Below are positions 22,987-34,759 of a stretch of DNA of 64,000 nt, piece after piece (the stretch's first letter is position 1; each line of letters starts with the position of its first letter). The DNA is from Bidens hawaiensis (Eukaryota; Streptophyta; Magnoliopsida; Asterales; Asteraceae): the NCBI GenBank assembly GCA_021521415.1, contig JAIQDT010000194.1, positions 1-64,000 on the forward strand, written 5' to 3'. The position numbers and the translations under genes were made by a program. The notes under the pieces are model-generated. The model saw only the letters and a list, made by a program, of their open reading frames with translations, was not told the DNA's origin and searched no databases.

Positions 22987-23397
22987 TGTTGGTGCATAAT
23001 GTCAGTAGTTCAGTGTCTAGTGTCTGTAATTGCGTTTGTAATATTTTATGTTTTGTATAAGCGAAGTTGCTAACAAGTTCGCTGATATGGGCGAACTTGT
23101 TAGACAAGCGAAGTTAGTGACAACTTCGCCTGAACATGCCAGGCGAAGTTGTCGTGATTATATAAGCCATCTGTTACGGCTTATTAATCATTAATTCAGT
23201 TTTACAGTTTTCGTGTATTCGAGTCAGAGAGAGTCTGTAATCAAGTGATCTTCGTATCACGTGTTTAAGGTTGGTATACAACGTGTTTAATTATCGTGTG
23301 TTAATCGTATTGTTTTCTATACTCGTAACGTCTTACGTAGGGATTCCGCACCTGCGTAGTACGTGATATCTCGTGTAGATCCGGCTGGGAACCTACA
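22987..23397 (+). repeat. 5' LTR of the Sirevirus
   Basis: A 411-bp repeat matching 34760-35170 with about 3 differences. It carries several GCGAAGTT/AACTTCGC inverted words (23062-23153) just upstream of a TATA-like ATTATATAAGCC (about 23157-23168), which is the likely promoter. Confidence 0.97.
23157..23168 (+). promoter_or_regulatory. TATA box of the Sirevirus LTR
   Basis: ATTATATAAGCC lies directly downstream of the inverted-repeat cluster, and the same sequence is in the 3' LTR at about 34930. Position and sequence fit a core promoter at the U3/R boundary. Confidence 0.6.
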
Positions 23398-23398
23398 A

Positions 23399-23413
23399 TT
23401 GGTATCAGAGCGT
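23399..23413 (+). other. Primer-binding site of the Sirevirus
   Basis: TTGGTATCAGAGCG directly follows the 5' LTR. It is complementary to the 3' end of plant initiator methionine tRNA, the usual copia primer. Confidence 0.9.
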
Positions 23414-23589
23414 TTGCTCGATTGTGTGGTTTGGGATTATCACGCGGGTATATAAATCGTTCCGTTCGACTATTCGCGGGACGAGTTTTCTGAGTTTTTG
23501 TGTCCTACTCACCCCCTACCTTCAAAAACAACCCATAACACCTTCACACACCTCGAAAAACCCAGAAATCTAATCTGCAGAAAGTTCGT

Positions 23590-23860
23590 GTTCATCAGGC
23601 GAAGTTGCCGTCACTGTAAGTAGGGTTTCGGCGAAGATATAAGGTTAAGCGAAGTTATCCACAACTTCGCCTACCTCTTCAAGTTCGCTTATCTTAAGCG
23701 AAGTTACCCTCAACTTCGCCTACCTCCCAAGTTCGCTCAACTTAAGCGAAGTTATTCTCAAGTTCACTAATCCAGCGAATTTAAGAAAGTGAGCGACGTT
23801 ACAAATTCACGCGAAGTTAAGCTTTAAGCGAAGTTATCCACAACTTCGCCAACAGTGCTG
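23590..23860 (+). repeat. GCGAAGTT/AACTTCGC cluster in the Sirevirus leader
   Basis: About ten occurrences of GCGAAGTT-type or AACTTCGC-type words, several paired as inverted repeats with short spacers such as GCGAAGTTATCCACAACTTCGC at two places (about 23648 and 23828). They end about 50 bp before the gag ATG. Confidence 0.85.
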
Positions 23861-23908
23861 TTTGAAAATAAAATTTTTATTTTCGGATTTCTTTGAGTTT
23901 AGAGAAAG

Positions 23909-26464
23909 ATGTCTTCGATAAACATTACTGAACTAGTAAAGATGGAAGTAGAAGCAGGTTCAGCTACAAAGGCACCCAAGATGCTTAAGAAAACGGATTA
24001 TGTAGCGTGGAAAGATCGTTTTGAACGATATGTCAAGTATCAAGATGCCAAGATGTGGGTGTGTATACAAGATGGTTACATTCCACCTACTACTGAGTAT
24101 GAAGGTCGTGATCAGATCAAGAAGTAAAAAGAGATGGAAGATGAATAGAAGAAGATGTATGAGGCAGAAAGTAAAGCTCATGCAGCAATTACAATGGCTC
24201 TTCCACGGGAAGCTCTTGAAAACCGTTTTGAGGGCAATGTGGGAATTCGTGCTTCGAAGATTAAACTTCTAAAAACCCAATTCTCGGTCTTCAAGTATCT
24301 GAAAAACGAATCACTTGATGATATCATCACCAGATATTATCATCTGATGACTGAACTCAGCAACTATTCAATTGCATACAAAGAAGATGAGATTGTTGAG
24401 AAGCTTCTTGATGCTCTCCCACCAAAATGGGAGATGTATACTGTGTTGATGAGAGAAGATAAAGACTTTGCTGACTATGACCTTGAGACAGCAGTTAACA
24501 AGCTGAGAACGTTTGAACTGAACATGGTACGAAAGGAGACACCTACCGATCAGGTTCAAGATCCGGGTATGTATGGGGCAAAGGTTAACTCCGGATCAAG
24601 TTCGAAAACAGAATCATCTGCTTATTACTCTAAGGGAGAGTCAGGCGCGAGCTCAACACATGAGGGACATGTATCTCTCAATATGAACGGTGATGTGTGC
24701 TATGTAGCTGGAGGGTCAAATGCTTCTCAACCTCAAGCGACCAAGAGTAGTTATTCCCCAAGTGTTTCAAACAACAACTACTCGAAGATGCCCATGAGTG
24801 TCAAATCTGCTGAACAGCAGTTTGCTCTCTATGCATCTTTTATTGCTTCGTATGAGAATTACATTCAGGGTAAGATCGTTGATCCTGCAGTTTTGGATGA
24901 AGATTATGACCAGATCGATGCTGATGATCTGGAGGAGATGGATCTGCAGTGGCAGATGGCCATGATAGTGAGAAGGGTAAAGAGGTTCATGAAGAAGACT
25001 GGCAGGAAGTTTGTCCGAGAGAGGCCAGGGTTTGATAAGTCTAAGGTTCGCTGCTACAACTGTCAGCAGAATGGCCACTTTGCAAAAGAATGCAAGAATG
25101 AACGTGTAGAACGCAGTCAGAACAGATCTACACAGCAAAGTGGTAGTGGTAATGACTATAGAGCCATGATTTCCAGACAGAATGAAGAGTACAACTGGAA
25201 TCTGCATGTTGAAGAAGTATTTGAACAGGCCAACTTGGCAAACATCGAAAATGCAGATAGTGAGAAGGGAACTGGCAAAGATGAAGCGTACATGGCAGAT
25301 GTAGCAGACCAGCTCTCCGAGGTAAGTACCGAACTCCCTTGTACTAAGTGTGAACTTCTGTCTGAACAACTGACAACTCTAACTGATCAGTTTGTTAGTT
25401 TGGATGCGCAATATAAAACTTTAAAAGAAGATCATCACTTCACTAAAGCTAGAGAAAATAGTTACAAAGTAAAAATTAAAGCTATTGAAACAGATATTAA
25501 AAGTCTTAAAGCAAAGCTTGCTGAAAAAATTAATATGATTGATCTTAGCTATGAGGTTCTAGAAGAAAAAACCAAACTAATAGCTGAAAGAGAAAAACAG
25601 ATAGCTGATCACCAGGTAAAAGTGGTGGAACTTAACAGGAAACTGGAACAATTCAGAAATTCCTCCGCTATACTTGATCACCTTGTTAGTGATCAAGGTT
25701 CTCCAAAAAGGGGAGGAATTGGTTATCATGAAGTTCCACCACCTTTCAATCATAATTACACTTTTAACCCTAGTAATCAGAAATCTGTCGATGTTGACTA
25801 TGGTCAGACAGTTCCAGTTCCAGTTACTACTAAAGAACCAGAAGTTAGTAAGCCTGTTGCAAGTGTTAAAATTTCTGCTCCGAGTCCTGTCTCATCTAAC
25901 TCGGACAAGTCTTCTGAGTCGAGTGAGACAAATCAAGAGGAAGTATTACCAAAAAGTGGAGAGAAAAAGAAAACATCTGAAAAGAAGTCTCCACTAAACC
26001 CGTATGTCCCACCATATGTGAGACAAACGGGCAGTAATACAGCCTCAACATCTAAGACAACTTTTGATAAGAAAGTTGAAAACATTTGTTGTTTTAGATG
26101 TAATCAACAAGGACATCTTGTTGCTGGTTGCCTTCTGAAGCAAAAATTCAGAGGTGTGAGGCCTTTAAAATTTGATAAAAGAGCTAACAGTAATCAATTT
26201 AATGATAAAACTGAAAACCCATCGAATTTCAGAAAATGGACTAATCCAGGTTTTCAAAGAAATAGATCTCAGTTTTTCACTAGTAACACCCAAACCATAA
26301 CTAATAATTCATTTAATTCAAGACGGTATGGATGGCCTCATAGACAATCCACAAGAAGGTATCCTGTTAGGACTCACAGAAATGATTATGATACTAACTT
26401 TGGACAGCCAAGGTACGGGATGTATCGACCCAAGACCAATCGGTCTTGGGTCCCCAGATTTTAA
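23909..26464 (+). pseudogene. Sirevirus gag (two in-frame stops)
   Basis: The Gag reading frame begins MSSINITELVKMEVEAG, and two in-frame stops (TAA 24125-24127, TAG 24146-24148) interrupt it after codon 72. From 24155 it runs open for 769 codons. It contains the conserved UBN2-type gag core (about 24200-24540), a zinc knuckle CYNCQQNGHFAKEC (about 25050-25092), a long charged coiled-coil segment (about 25360-25660), a Ser/Pro/Glu-rich segment and a second zinc knuckle CFRCNQQGHLVAGC (about 26090-26135). The extended C-terminus with a coiled coil is a Sirevirus trait (from family knowledge). It ends with TAA at 26462-26464 in the same frame as pol. Confidence 0.93.
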
Positions 26465-29400
26465 CTCTCTGCTTTAATCGTGCAGGAACAGTTGAACAGG
26501 GCTGCCAACAATCAATGGGTTGTGGATAGCGGCTGTTCCCGGCACATGACGGGTAACAAGAAATTGTTACAAGACTGGAAACCTGTTCAAGGTGGTAGAG
26601 TGAGTTTCGCAGGAGAGAGCGGTGGAAAGATCACAGGAATTGGGACTGTGACTAACGGGAAGATGACGCTAGAGAAAGTTAACTTTGTTGAAGAACTGAA
26701 GCACAATCTGCTGAGTGTTTCGCAGATCTGTGATAAGGATTATACCGTGCATTTCACGAAGAATGAGGCGATAGTGTTGTATCCTGGTTTTAAGATACCA
26801 GAGGACTGGATTGTTATGAAGGCTCCGAGAGTGAAGAATACGTATATCATGGATATGAGGTCTACTGAAATGGCCACTGAAGAATCATGTCTTTTGTCGA
26901 AAGCGACTGAATCAGAGTCCGAATTATGGCATAGGAGAATGGGGCACATTCATCTTCGTAAGATGAACTACCTTGTCAAAAATGGGCTTGTGTTGGGAGT
27001 TCTCTTGAAGAATTTCAACTTCGAAGACAAATGCTTATCATGCAAGAAGGGAAAGCAACACAAGAAATCCCATCACACCAAGAAGGTCAACTCAATAGTC
27101 AGTACCCTAGAATTACTTCACATGGATCTCTTCGGTCCCGTGAATGTAAAAAGTCTAGGGGGAACATCGTACTGCTTGGTGATTACTGATGATTTTTCTC
27201 GATACTCGTGGGTATATTTCCTGAAGTCGAAGGATGAAACTGTTCAGATGGTAATAAATTTGATTACCAAAGTTGAGAACATTATGGGAAAAAGAGTTAA
27301 ATACATCAGGAGTGACAATGGGACTGAGTTCAAGAACTATCAGATGGAAATCTTCTGCCTACAGAAGGGGATTGAACACCAATACAGCGCACCGTATACT
27401 CCGCAACGAAATGGAGTGGCTGAGAGGAAGAACAGGACTTTGATTGAAGGAGCCAGGACCATGCTGGCTGATTCGAAACTTCCCGTGGTGTTCTGGGCTG
27501 AAGCTGTTGCTACAGCCTGTTATATCCTTAATAGAGTGTTAACTGTTAAAAGATTAAATAAAACCTGCTATGAACTAATGCATGGGAGAAAACCCAACTT
27601 GAGTGGTCTTGAACCATTCGGGTCCCCGTGTTCGATATTAAAGACCAATTCAAAATTTGGTGGAGTAGCCGACGAAGGAATCTTAGTCGGATACGTTGTT
27701 GGGACTCCCAACACACGGGTCTTTAATACATCGACCAGCAAGGTTGAGGTGGTATGTAACACTGATATCACAAGTTACAAATCACCAAAACCAAGCACGG
27801 GACCCGCTGGGGTTTTCGACTATGATAGACTCTTTAAATCTTTTAACATACCTTATCTGGATTTTGCAGAAGCTGAGGAAAGAATTGCTACGAAGATGAT
27901 ATGCGATGAGGAAGACACTTTGGTGCAAAGACCACAGTATGATGAATGTCAGCCTTCCTCGTCAAATACTGTCAATACCCCTGCTGCCTCTACTGAAGAG
28001 GAATTCATCAATCCGTTTCATTCTCAACATCAATCAACCATGGATGAGCTATCTTCGAACTTGGAAGATAATCTAAATGTCAGTTCGGTTCCGACTACGA
28101 GAATTCACAAAGATCATCCTTTGGAGAACGTGATAGGTGATCTGTCCGCCGGTGTACAAACAAGAAAAAGCTTGAATGAGCACACCTGTGTTTACACAAG
28201 CATTAAAGACACGGGCATTATCAACGAATGCTTGTACACCTGCTTCATCAGCCAGATTGAACCAAAGAACTATCAAATGGCTCTTAAGGACAGCTCGTGG
28301 GTCGAAGCCATGCAAGAAGAGTTAGCTCAGTTTAAGAAAATGGAAGTATGGAATCTGGTTGAAAAACCGAAGAATGTGCATGCGATAGGCACTAAATGGG
28401 TCTTCAAATGTAAGAGAGATGAGAAAGGGGTTGTTATCAGGAATAAGGCGAGGCTGGTTGTTAAAGGCTTTAATCAACAAGAGGGGATAATTACAATGAA
28501 GTATTTGCTCCTGTGGCAAGATTGGAAGCCATTCGGCTGTTTTTGGCATTTGCTGCTCATAAGGAGATGAAAGTTTTTCAGTTGGATGTGAAGAGCGCGT
28601 TCCTAAACGGTAAAGTCGACGAGGTTGTGTATGTTGAGCAACCTCCGGGTTTTCCTGACCCTGACTTTCCCGATCACGTGTACAAGCTAAGTAAAGCGCT
28701 GTATGGACTACATCAGGCACCTCGTGCCTGGTACTCAACGTTATCCGATTACTTGCTTGAGAATGAGTTTGAAAGAGGTAAGATTGATAGCACGTTGTTC
28801 TTCAAGAGAAAAGGAAGCGACTTCCTACTGGTGCAAGTCTACGTGGACGACATTATCTTTGCTGCATCAAAGGTCGCCATGTGTCAGGAGTTTGAGGCCG
28901 TCATGAAGAAGAGATTTGAAATGAGTGCTATGGGTGAACTAACTTTCTTTTTAGGATTGCAGGTTGATCAGAAGAAAGACGGGATGTTCATTCATCAGAC
29001 GAAGTATGTCCATGATGTTCTCAAACGCTTCAAGATGGAGGACAGCACTCCATATGATACTCCAGTCTGCGTCAATCACAAATTGGGTGCTGATTCAGAC
29101 AACGATGCAGACGTGGACCCAACCCAATATCGGGCTATTATAGGTTCTTTAATGTACCTAACTGATTCTAGGCCTGATATAATGTTTGCTGTTTGTCTTT
29201 GTGCACGCTTTCAGGCAAACCCAAAAGAATCTCACTTGAAGGGTGCGAAGAGGATACTGCGTTATCTCAAGGGCAAACCGAAGCTGGGGTTGTGGTACCC
29301 GAGAGGAGGAGACTTGGAGCTAGTCGCTTACACAGATTCTGATTATGGAGGGTGCAATCAGAGTCGGAAATCTACAACTGGTGGATGTCAGTTTCTTGGT

Positions 29401-29787
29401 GGCAGATTGGTGTCGTGGCAATGCAAGAAGCAGACTTCAGTCGCAATTTCAACCTGTGAAGCAGAATACATGGCAGCATCCAACTGCTGCTCCCAGGTTC
29501 TTTGGATTCAACAACAGTTGCGCGACTATGGTATGAATTTCTCACTTACTCCTATTTGCATTGATAACACAGCTGCTATCTCAGTAACTAACAATCCCGT
29601 GAAGCACAGTAAAACTAAACATATTGACATACGTCATCATTTTATACGGGATTGTGCTGAGAAGAAGCTGATTGAGCTCGAAAAGGTTGATACGTTAGAT
29701 AATTTCGCTGACTTATTCACGAAAGCGTTTGACAAAACTAGATTTCAAAACCTTGTTGAGCTGAATGGGATGATCAATCCCGAGTAA
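26465..29787 (+). pseudogene. Sirevirus pol (one frameshift)
   Basis: Protease VVDSGCSRHMTG, integrase zinc site (LWHRRMGHIHLRKM...CLSCKKGK) and catalytic motifs LLHMDLFGP, RSDNGTEF and VAERKNRT are followed by reverse transcriptase and RNase H. The frame breaks near 28489 by loss of one base at the start of the reverse transcriptase core, and the second part is open from 28513 to 29787. That part shows LDVKSAFLNGKVDEVVY, active site VYVDDIIF, RNase H TDSDYGG and STCEAEYMAASNC, and the terminal SKTKHIDIRHHFIRD. Pol follows gag in the same frame after a single stop codon. All other signature residues are present. Confidence 0.95.
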
Positions 29788-31859
29788 CCATGCTTTGTGT
29801 TTTTGATTAAAAAAAAAAAACCCGTCACTATCGCATAGAACTATGTCAGTTGCCTCAGTTTGAAGGACATGTCTTAGGATATGTTTGGTCCTCATTTCTA
29901 CTTGTAGAATATGAGGATAGCCATTAACCAGATGACTGAAAGTGACCGGGGCGGTTTATGATGAGTTTTCATTCTTTCGCTGAAAATTAGTCGATCATAC
30001 TTAGTTAGAAGGACACATACTAGTATGTGGTCGGTCCAGCTGATCCATTGGATCTTCGGGATAGCCGTTAACCTGAAGACTTTGATCTGGTCGGGGCGAT
30101 AGAAGTTAAATTTTTCTTTTCGGGAGATGAAATTATTTTTCAAGTCTACTACTCCGTAAGAAGTTACTTTACTATGTTTAACAGAAAATTGATCCAACCT
30201 TGGAAAGTGATAGATATACTGATTCTGTGTGCTTAACTAGTGAAGTTATTAGGCTTAAAAGTCTTTAGAACAGTCATTGTATGTCAAGGTAGCTTTTATG
30301 GTGCGTAAAAGTAGAAGTGATACTAACTAAATCTACTCGATTTTATGTGGAAACTCCATAAGAGTTGTGCATGTCTTCATACATATCTTTCCAAATGATA
30401 GGCAGAAAAGCGATTACCCAGTCATACACGAGCCCGTGAGTGTTCTGAGTCCCGTGAAGATAGCGTGTCAAGACACTGCAGTGATCCAGATTCGGGACTT
30501 GCAGTTATTTTCTACTTGAAGTTGTGTATATATATGTTAGATTAAAAAAAAATGTGTGTATTCTAGAGTTCATAAGGTTAATGATTCTCAATCAAGACGC
30601 AAGAAGGTGAACGGGAAACAGAGTCTAAGATCGAAGAGTAATTACTACTTAATCAGACACTACGGGTTGAGGTCAATTCGGGGTGACTTGGAGAAAATCA
30701 AATACGCCTTGAGAATAGATAGGAGGCATCATAATCTCTGAGTTGTTGCCCACTTAAGTTTTGAGCTTAATTGAACCTAACTCGTATCACAGAAACGATG
30801 AAAACCATTTTAAGTATATTACCTGCTTACAACCTGTTTCTTTATGTCATAATACAGCTGAACACGGATCTGTGTGACAATCACGAAATTAGTATGATTC
30901 CTGTTTGGATCTTTTCCAAAACATGATAGTCCCTGTCGAGACTGAAATTTGATCCCGTGTACTTTAATTTTTCAAATTTTTGTTACTTTTGTAATTGTTT
31001 GATTTTATACCTGGTTACTTGGTCTTGATCGTTTCATTTAACACTTTAAAGGATGTTTTAAAACCTAATTGCAATTTGTTCAAATTATGGGGTTTGTTTT
31101 GAAAAATTTTAATATCAGCGAACTTCTGCATAACTTCGCCTGATAGGCGAAGTTATCCACAACTTCGCCGGTACATCTGCGGCCCTATATAAAGAGGTTT
31201 TAAAGTCAAACAGTATCATTATTTCAAATTCACAGCGAACTTATCTTTCTAAACCTAGGCGAACTTATCGATCATAATCCATCGATCTTCTGTGTTCATT
31301 CTTTTCCGATTCTAATCCGATTATAGGTGTGTAGGGTTCTAATATCATTGTTTTTGAGGTTAATCATCGGTCGTTTCGACTCGATTATTGACCTCGTCTT
31401 TCGACCATTATCACCTGATTTTCATACTTACTTTCACGTGATAGTAAACATATTAATCGTCCAAATCGACTCAAAATCAAGTGTTAACTGGCCGAAATCT
31501 TCAAAATTGTCCAAATCGATTCGATTCAACAGCCTTCACTGTCGCCGTTTCGAATTCGGCGAAGTTACAGTTTAGGCGAAGTTATCCGTAACTTCGCCTA
31601 AGGTCTAACTTCGCCTGATAATTACTTTTTAAACAGTTTAGGAGGCGATGTTGTGGTTAGGCGAAGTTCTCATTAACTTCGCCTGGATCATTTTACTTAA
31701 CTATTATCAGACGAAGTTCAAGTTGAAGCGAAGTTGTTTCCCAACTTCGCCTCACCTTTAACTTCACCTATACAGAATTGATCACAACTTCGCTCATGGT
31801 AACAGGCGAACTTGTGATTCGCTTTGATGTTTATCTAACTTAACCTGTTTGTTGCATAT
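29788..31859 (+). other. Long spacer between Sirevirus pol and ORF3
   Basis: No coding sequence recognised. A pair of diverged copies of a roughly 120-bp segment (GAAGGACA...GGATAGCCRTTAACC...GGGGCGRT) lies at about 29861-29957 and 30009-30101. The second half (31118-31830) is packed with GCGAAGTT/AACTTCGC words ending just before ORF3. A TATATAAAGAGG box at about 31184-31195 lies within this cluster and could be a promoter for ORF3 (inference). Confidence 0.7.
31118..31830 (+). repeat. GCGAAGTT/AACTTCGC inverted-repeat cluster upstream of ORF3
   Basis: More than fifteen GCGAAGTT-type or AACTTCGC-type words, many as close inverted pairs, for example near 31145-31170, 31578-31602, 31660-31685 and 31725-31755. 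The same words occur in the LTR and the gag leader. Confidence 0.88.
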
Positions 31860-34688
31860 ATGGCTGCTGTTGCTGGAGAAGGTGGTGCAGGCGGTGATGA
31901 CGGAGGTGATCAACAAAGACAGTTCTTCCCGGGTCACAAGATGTACATAACATTAGACCCGGAAGCGAGCGGAGTTGATGATTTCCGCGAAATCATCACA
32001 TTTCTTTTACGCTCAAGGATATTCCACGCCATTACAACAACTCTGCCGATATCCTTACCCAACATTGAGGATTTCTGGCAGACTGTGGAATACGACTGTA
32101 GAGTCGAACCCCCGGCTCTGCAGTTTGGAAACGAGACAAAGGATGACCCAACAGAGTTTGTAGCTCCTTTCCGCGATGGAGCATTTTTGAGGATGGGTTA
32201 TTCAGGTCCCTTGGGGGATTCGCAGAGAAGGAAGAGTTTTCTGCTTGACTAGTGGCGCTTTCTCATGCATGTTATGATAGTATGCATGTCAGGGAGAAAG
32301 GCGGGCACTGATGGCATGGGCGCGACCATGCAGTCAGCGATGACTGCTCTGACATACAACAAGCGATTCAGCTTTAGTCAGATGGTCTTTTATGAGATTG
32401 ATCGTCAACGAAGAGCGATGGCGCGTGAGCGATTCATCATGTATCCAAGATTCCTACAAATGATCTTGAATCATGTTGCTCCAACACTTCCTCAGCGTCG
32501 TCCGATCCGATATGTAGAGAGTGTGAACAAACGGATCTTCGCCCAGTGTCGATCCTCCAGTGCGAGGAGCAAACCTGAGCTTCGTCCTTGCCATACTCCA
32601 CTCTTTGGGTACTTAATCAACCCGGGGTATGTGCCTGCTCGTGGGGATGAGTTTAGGGACCCGGCACCACAACAGGCAGGAGCACCTCAAGCTATACCTG
32701 CTGCTCCTGTTGTGTCACCGGAGGAGAACGTGGACCTTGATGCAGAATTTGGTGGTCAAGGCTTCTTTGATATGGATCGGGTGGATCCAGAGGAGAACGT
32801 TCAGGTCCAGGTTGAACGTGCTTCGATTGTGCATGTTACTAGGGCAGCTACAACGGTGGCTGGCTCAGATTCTGATGATGAAGTGGCAGAGGCCAGAAGG
32901 ATTATGGTGACTCGAGAAAGACTACATGGGAAAAGAAAGAGAACAGATGATGATGACGAGTCTGATTATGAGGAAGAGGTACAACAACTGATAAGAAGGT
33001 CAAGAAGGGAACGGATAGGTGCAGGATCAGGAGCCGATGAGAGCTCTAGGGTGGTACGTTTCACTCCACCAGCACTATCCGGTATGATAATGGTTCCCTC
33101 GTCACTACAGGTTACAAGGCCAAGCGCTACGGGTGTTCCCGTGGTGGCTACCTCGTCTACATTTGGCCTCCCATCCACTACTTTCCAACTTTCGACTCCC
33201 GTGATCGTTTCGTTGCCGCCTCCGACCGTTACTCCATCGGAGGTCGTGGCACGCTTTATCGAGTCGACTGTTGTGACCACTGCAGGGTTATCAATGACGA
33301 TACCACCTGCGGTTACGTCTATTTCTACTTCTGAGGTCCCGGTGACATCGGAAATCCCTCCTCAGTACACTCACGATTTATCGCATATGAGGTTCGATTT
33401 CGATGCAACCCTATCAGACTCAGAACGAATAGCAGCACTGGAACGGGTCGTGGCAGAGCAGTTAAAGATTAATCTTATCCAGACCCAGGCTATTCAGCGC
33501 CTAGTTACAGAGAATCAGATGCAGTCGTCCCTCCTGGTACAACATGGAAAAATCATAGATGCTTTCAAGGAGTTCTTGGCATCTCAGGGGGAGACGAGCT
33601 GTAAAGGCGACGAGTTGAGGACGAAGAGAAGAAATGATAGAGACGATGATCCCAATGCGTCGAAAGATGCAGGTGGTGAGCTACCAAGAACTACTCAAGC
33701 TCTTGGAACTTCCACAACTCAGGGGGAGTCGACATCTGCAGCTGGTGATGATGTGGTGGTGGTGGACGTAGAGGAGATGGTTGATGACTTGGTTGGTGAT
33801 GATGATATTCTACCGAGTGATGTGATAGAGAAAATTGGTGAAGAGATTGTGATGGATACAAAGATTGAAGAGGGAGAGATAGTAGAAGAGAATGTGGAGC
33901 ATGACATTCCAGATGTTGAGAAAGCCGATATGAGTGAACAGATTGGAAGCGATGAGTCTGAATGGGAAGAGCAGCCTAGGTGGAAGGAAGGCTATGCTCA
34001 GTGGTTCGTCAAAACGAAGAAACCGGCGGTCCCTACAATGTTTATGAAGATTTACAACATTAAAGGCTATGCTGAAGCGAAGAAAGGGATTATAAGCTGG
34101 ATCTTTGATGAGCAGTTGAGGCTCTTCGTGATTAAAAGGTATGACGGTGTTCAGTATTTTAAAAGAATGTTAAGATCGTTGAATACACTGCCGGAATGTG
34201 AAGTGAAAGACTTAGCCAGATTGGGGTTAATCAATCGAAGTGATGATAATATGGCTAGAGTCATTGGGAAAATTGTATGGAAAGAGAGTATAAAAGAGAA
34301 GAAGTTTGAGCTGTTGAAGCCACAAAAGGGAAAACTTGTTGAAGACAAGGATAGAGGTTTGAGAGCTGATGGAAAGCCTTGGATGATTATGAAGTATAAA
34401 CCGATCCGGTGTTTGAAAGAAGTACCGATGAAGCTTATGCCCAAGGATGTGCTTAAAGACCTAAAGTGGTGGTTTGTAGATTGTGAGACAGCTGAGGCGG
34501 TGATGGAAGACGAGGATGAGCAAGAGGTACTAAGAGTTTACGATCCGATGCATTTGGTAAACTTATCGCAAGCTGATCTGCAGGTGCTCAATGAGAAGAA
34601 AATCTTTTATATTCCTGCTTGGAAAGACGAAGCGAGGAAATATCAAAGAGTTGTGTCGGTTTGTGTTCGAGAAGGAGTGCATGCGTGA
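31860..34688 (+). pseudogene. Sirevirus third ORF, one in-frame TAG (about 943 codons in all)
   Basis: It starts MAAVAGEGGAGGDDGG and runs open to a single in-frame TAG at 32250-32252, then continues in the same frame to 34688. The N-terminal part holds VDDFREIITFLLRSRIFHAI, IEDFWQTVEYD and, past the stop, MHVMIVCMSGRKAGTDGMGA and RFIMYPRFLQMIL. The middle is acidic and Pro/Thr-rich (about 32640-33390). A heptad-like segment SERIAALERVVAEQLKI...IQRLVTENQ (about 33418-33560) suggests a coiled coil. The C-terminal quarter is lysine-rich with WKEGYAQWFVKTKKP. No signal peptide or membrane-spanning segment is seen, so there is no sequence support for an envelope role. Proteins of this type recur in composite-family Sireviruses (from memory); their function is unknown to me. 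Confidence 0.8.
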
Positions 34689-34747
34689 AGATACAAGGTT
34701 GAAGATTACAAGACACGTGATTGAAGCTAAAGAGATGAAGCTACTGC

Positions 34748-34759
34748 CAAGGGGGAGTC
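34748..34759 (+). other. Polypurine tract of the Sirevirus
   Basis: CAAGGGGGAGTC immediately precedes the 3' LTR TGTTGG. Very similar CAGGGGGAG sites occur inside ORF3 at about 33586 and 33720. Confidence 0.8.

Noticed and set aside
32965..33280. Minus-strand ORF of 104 codons inside Sirevirus ORF3
   Set aside because: Shadow of the long plus-strand ORF, with low complexity.
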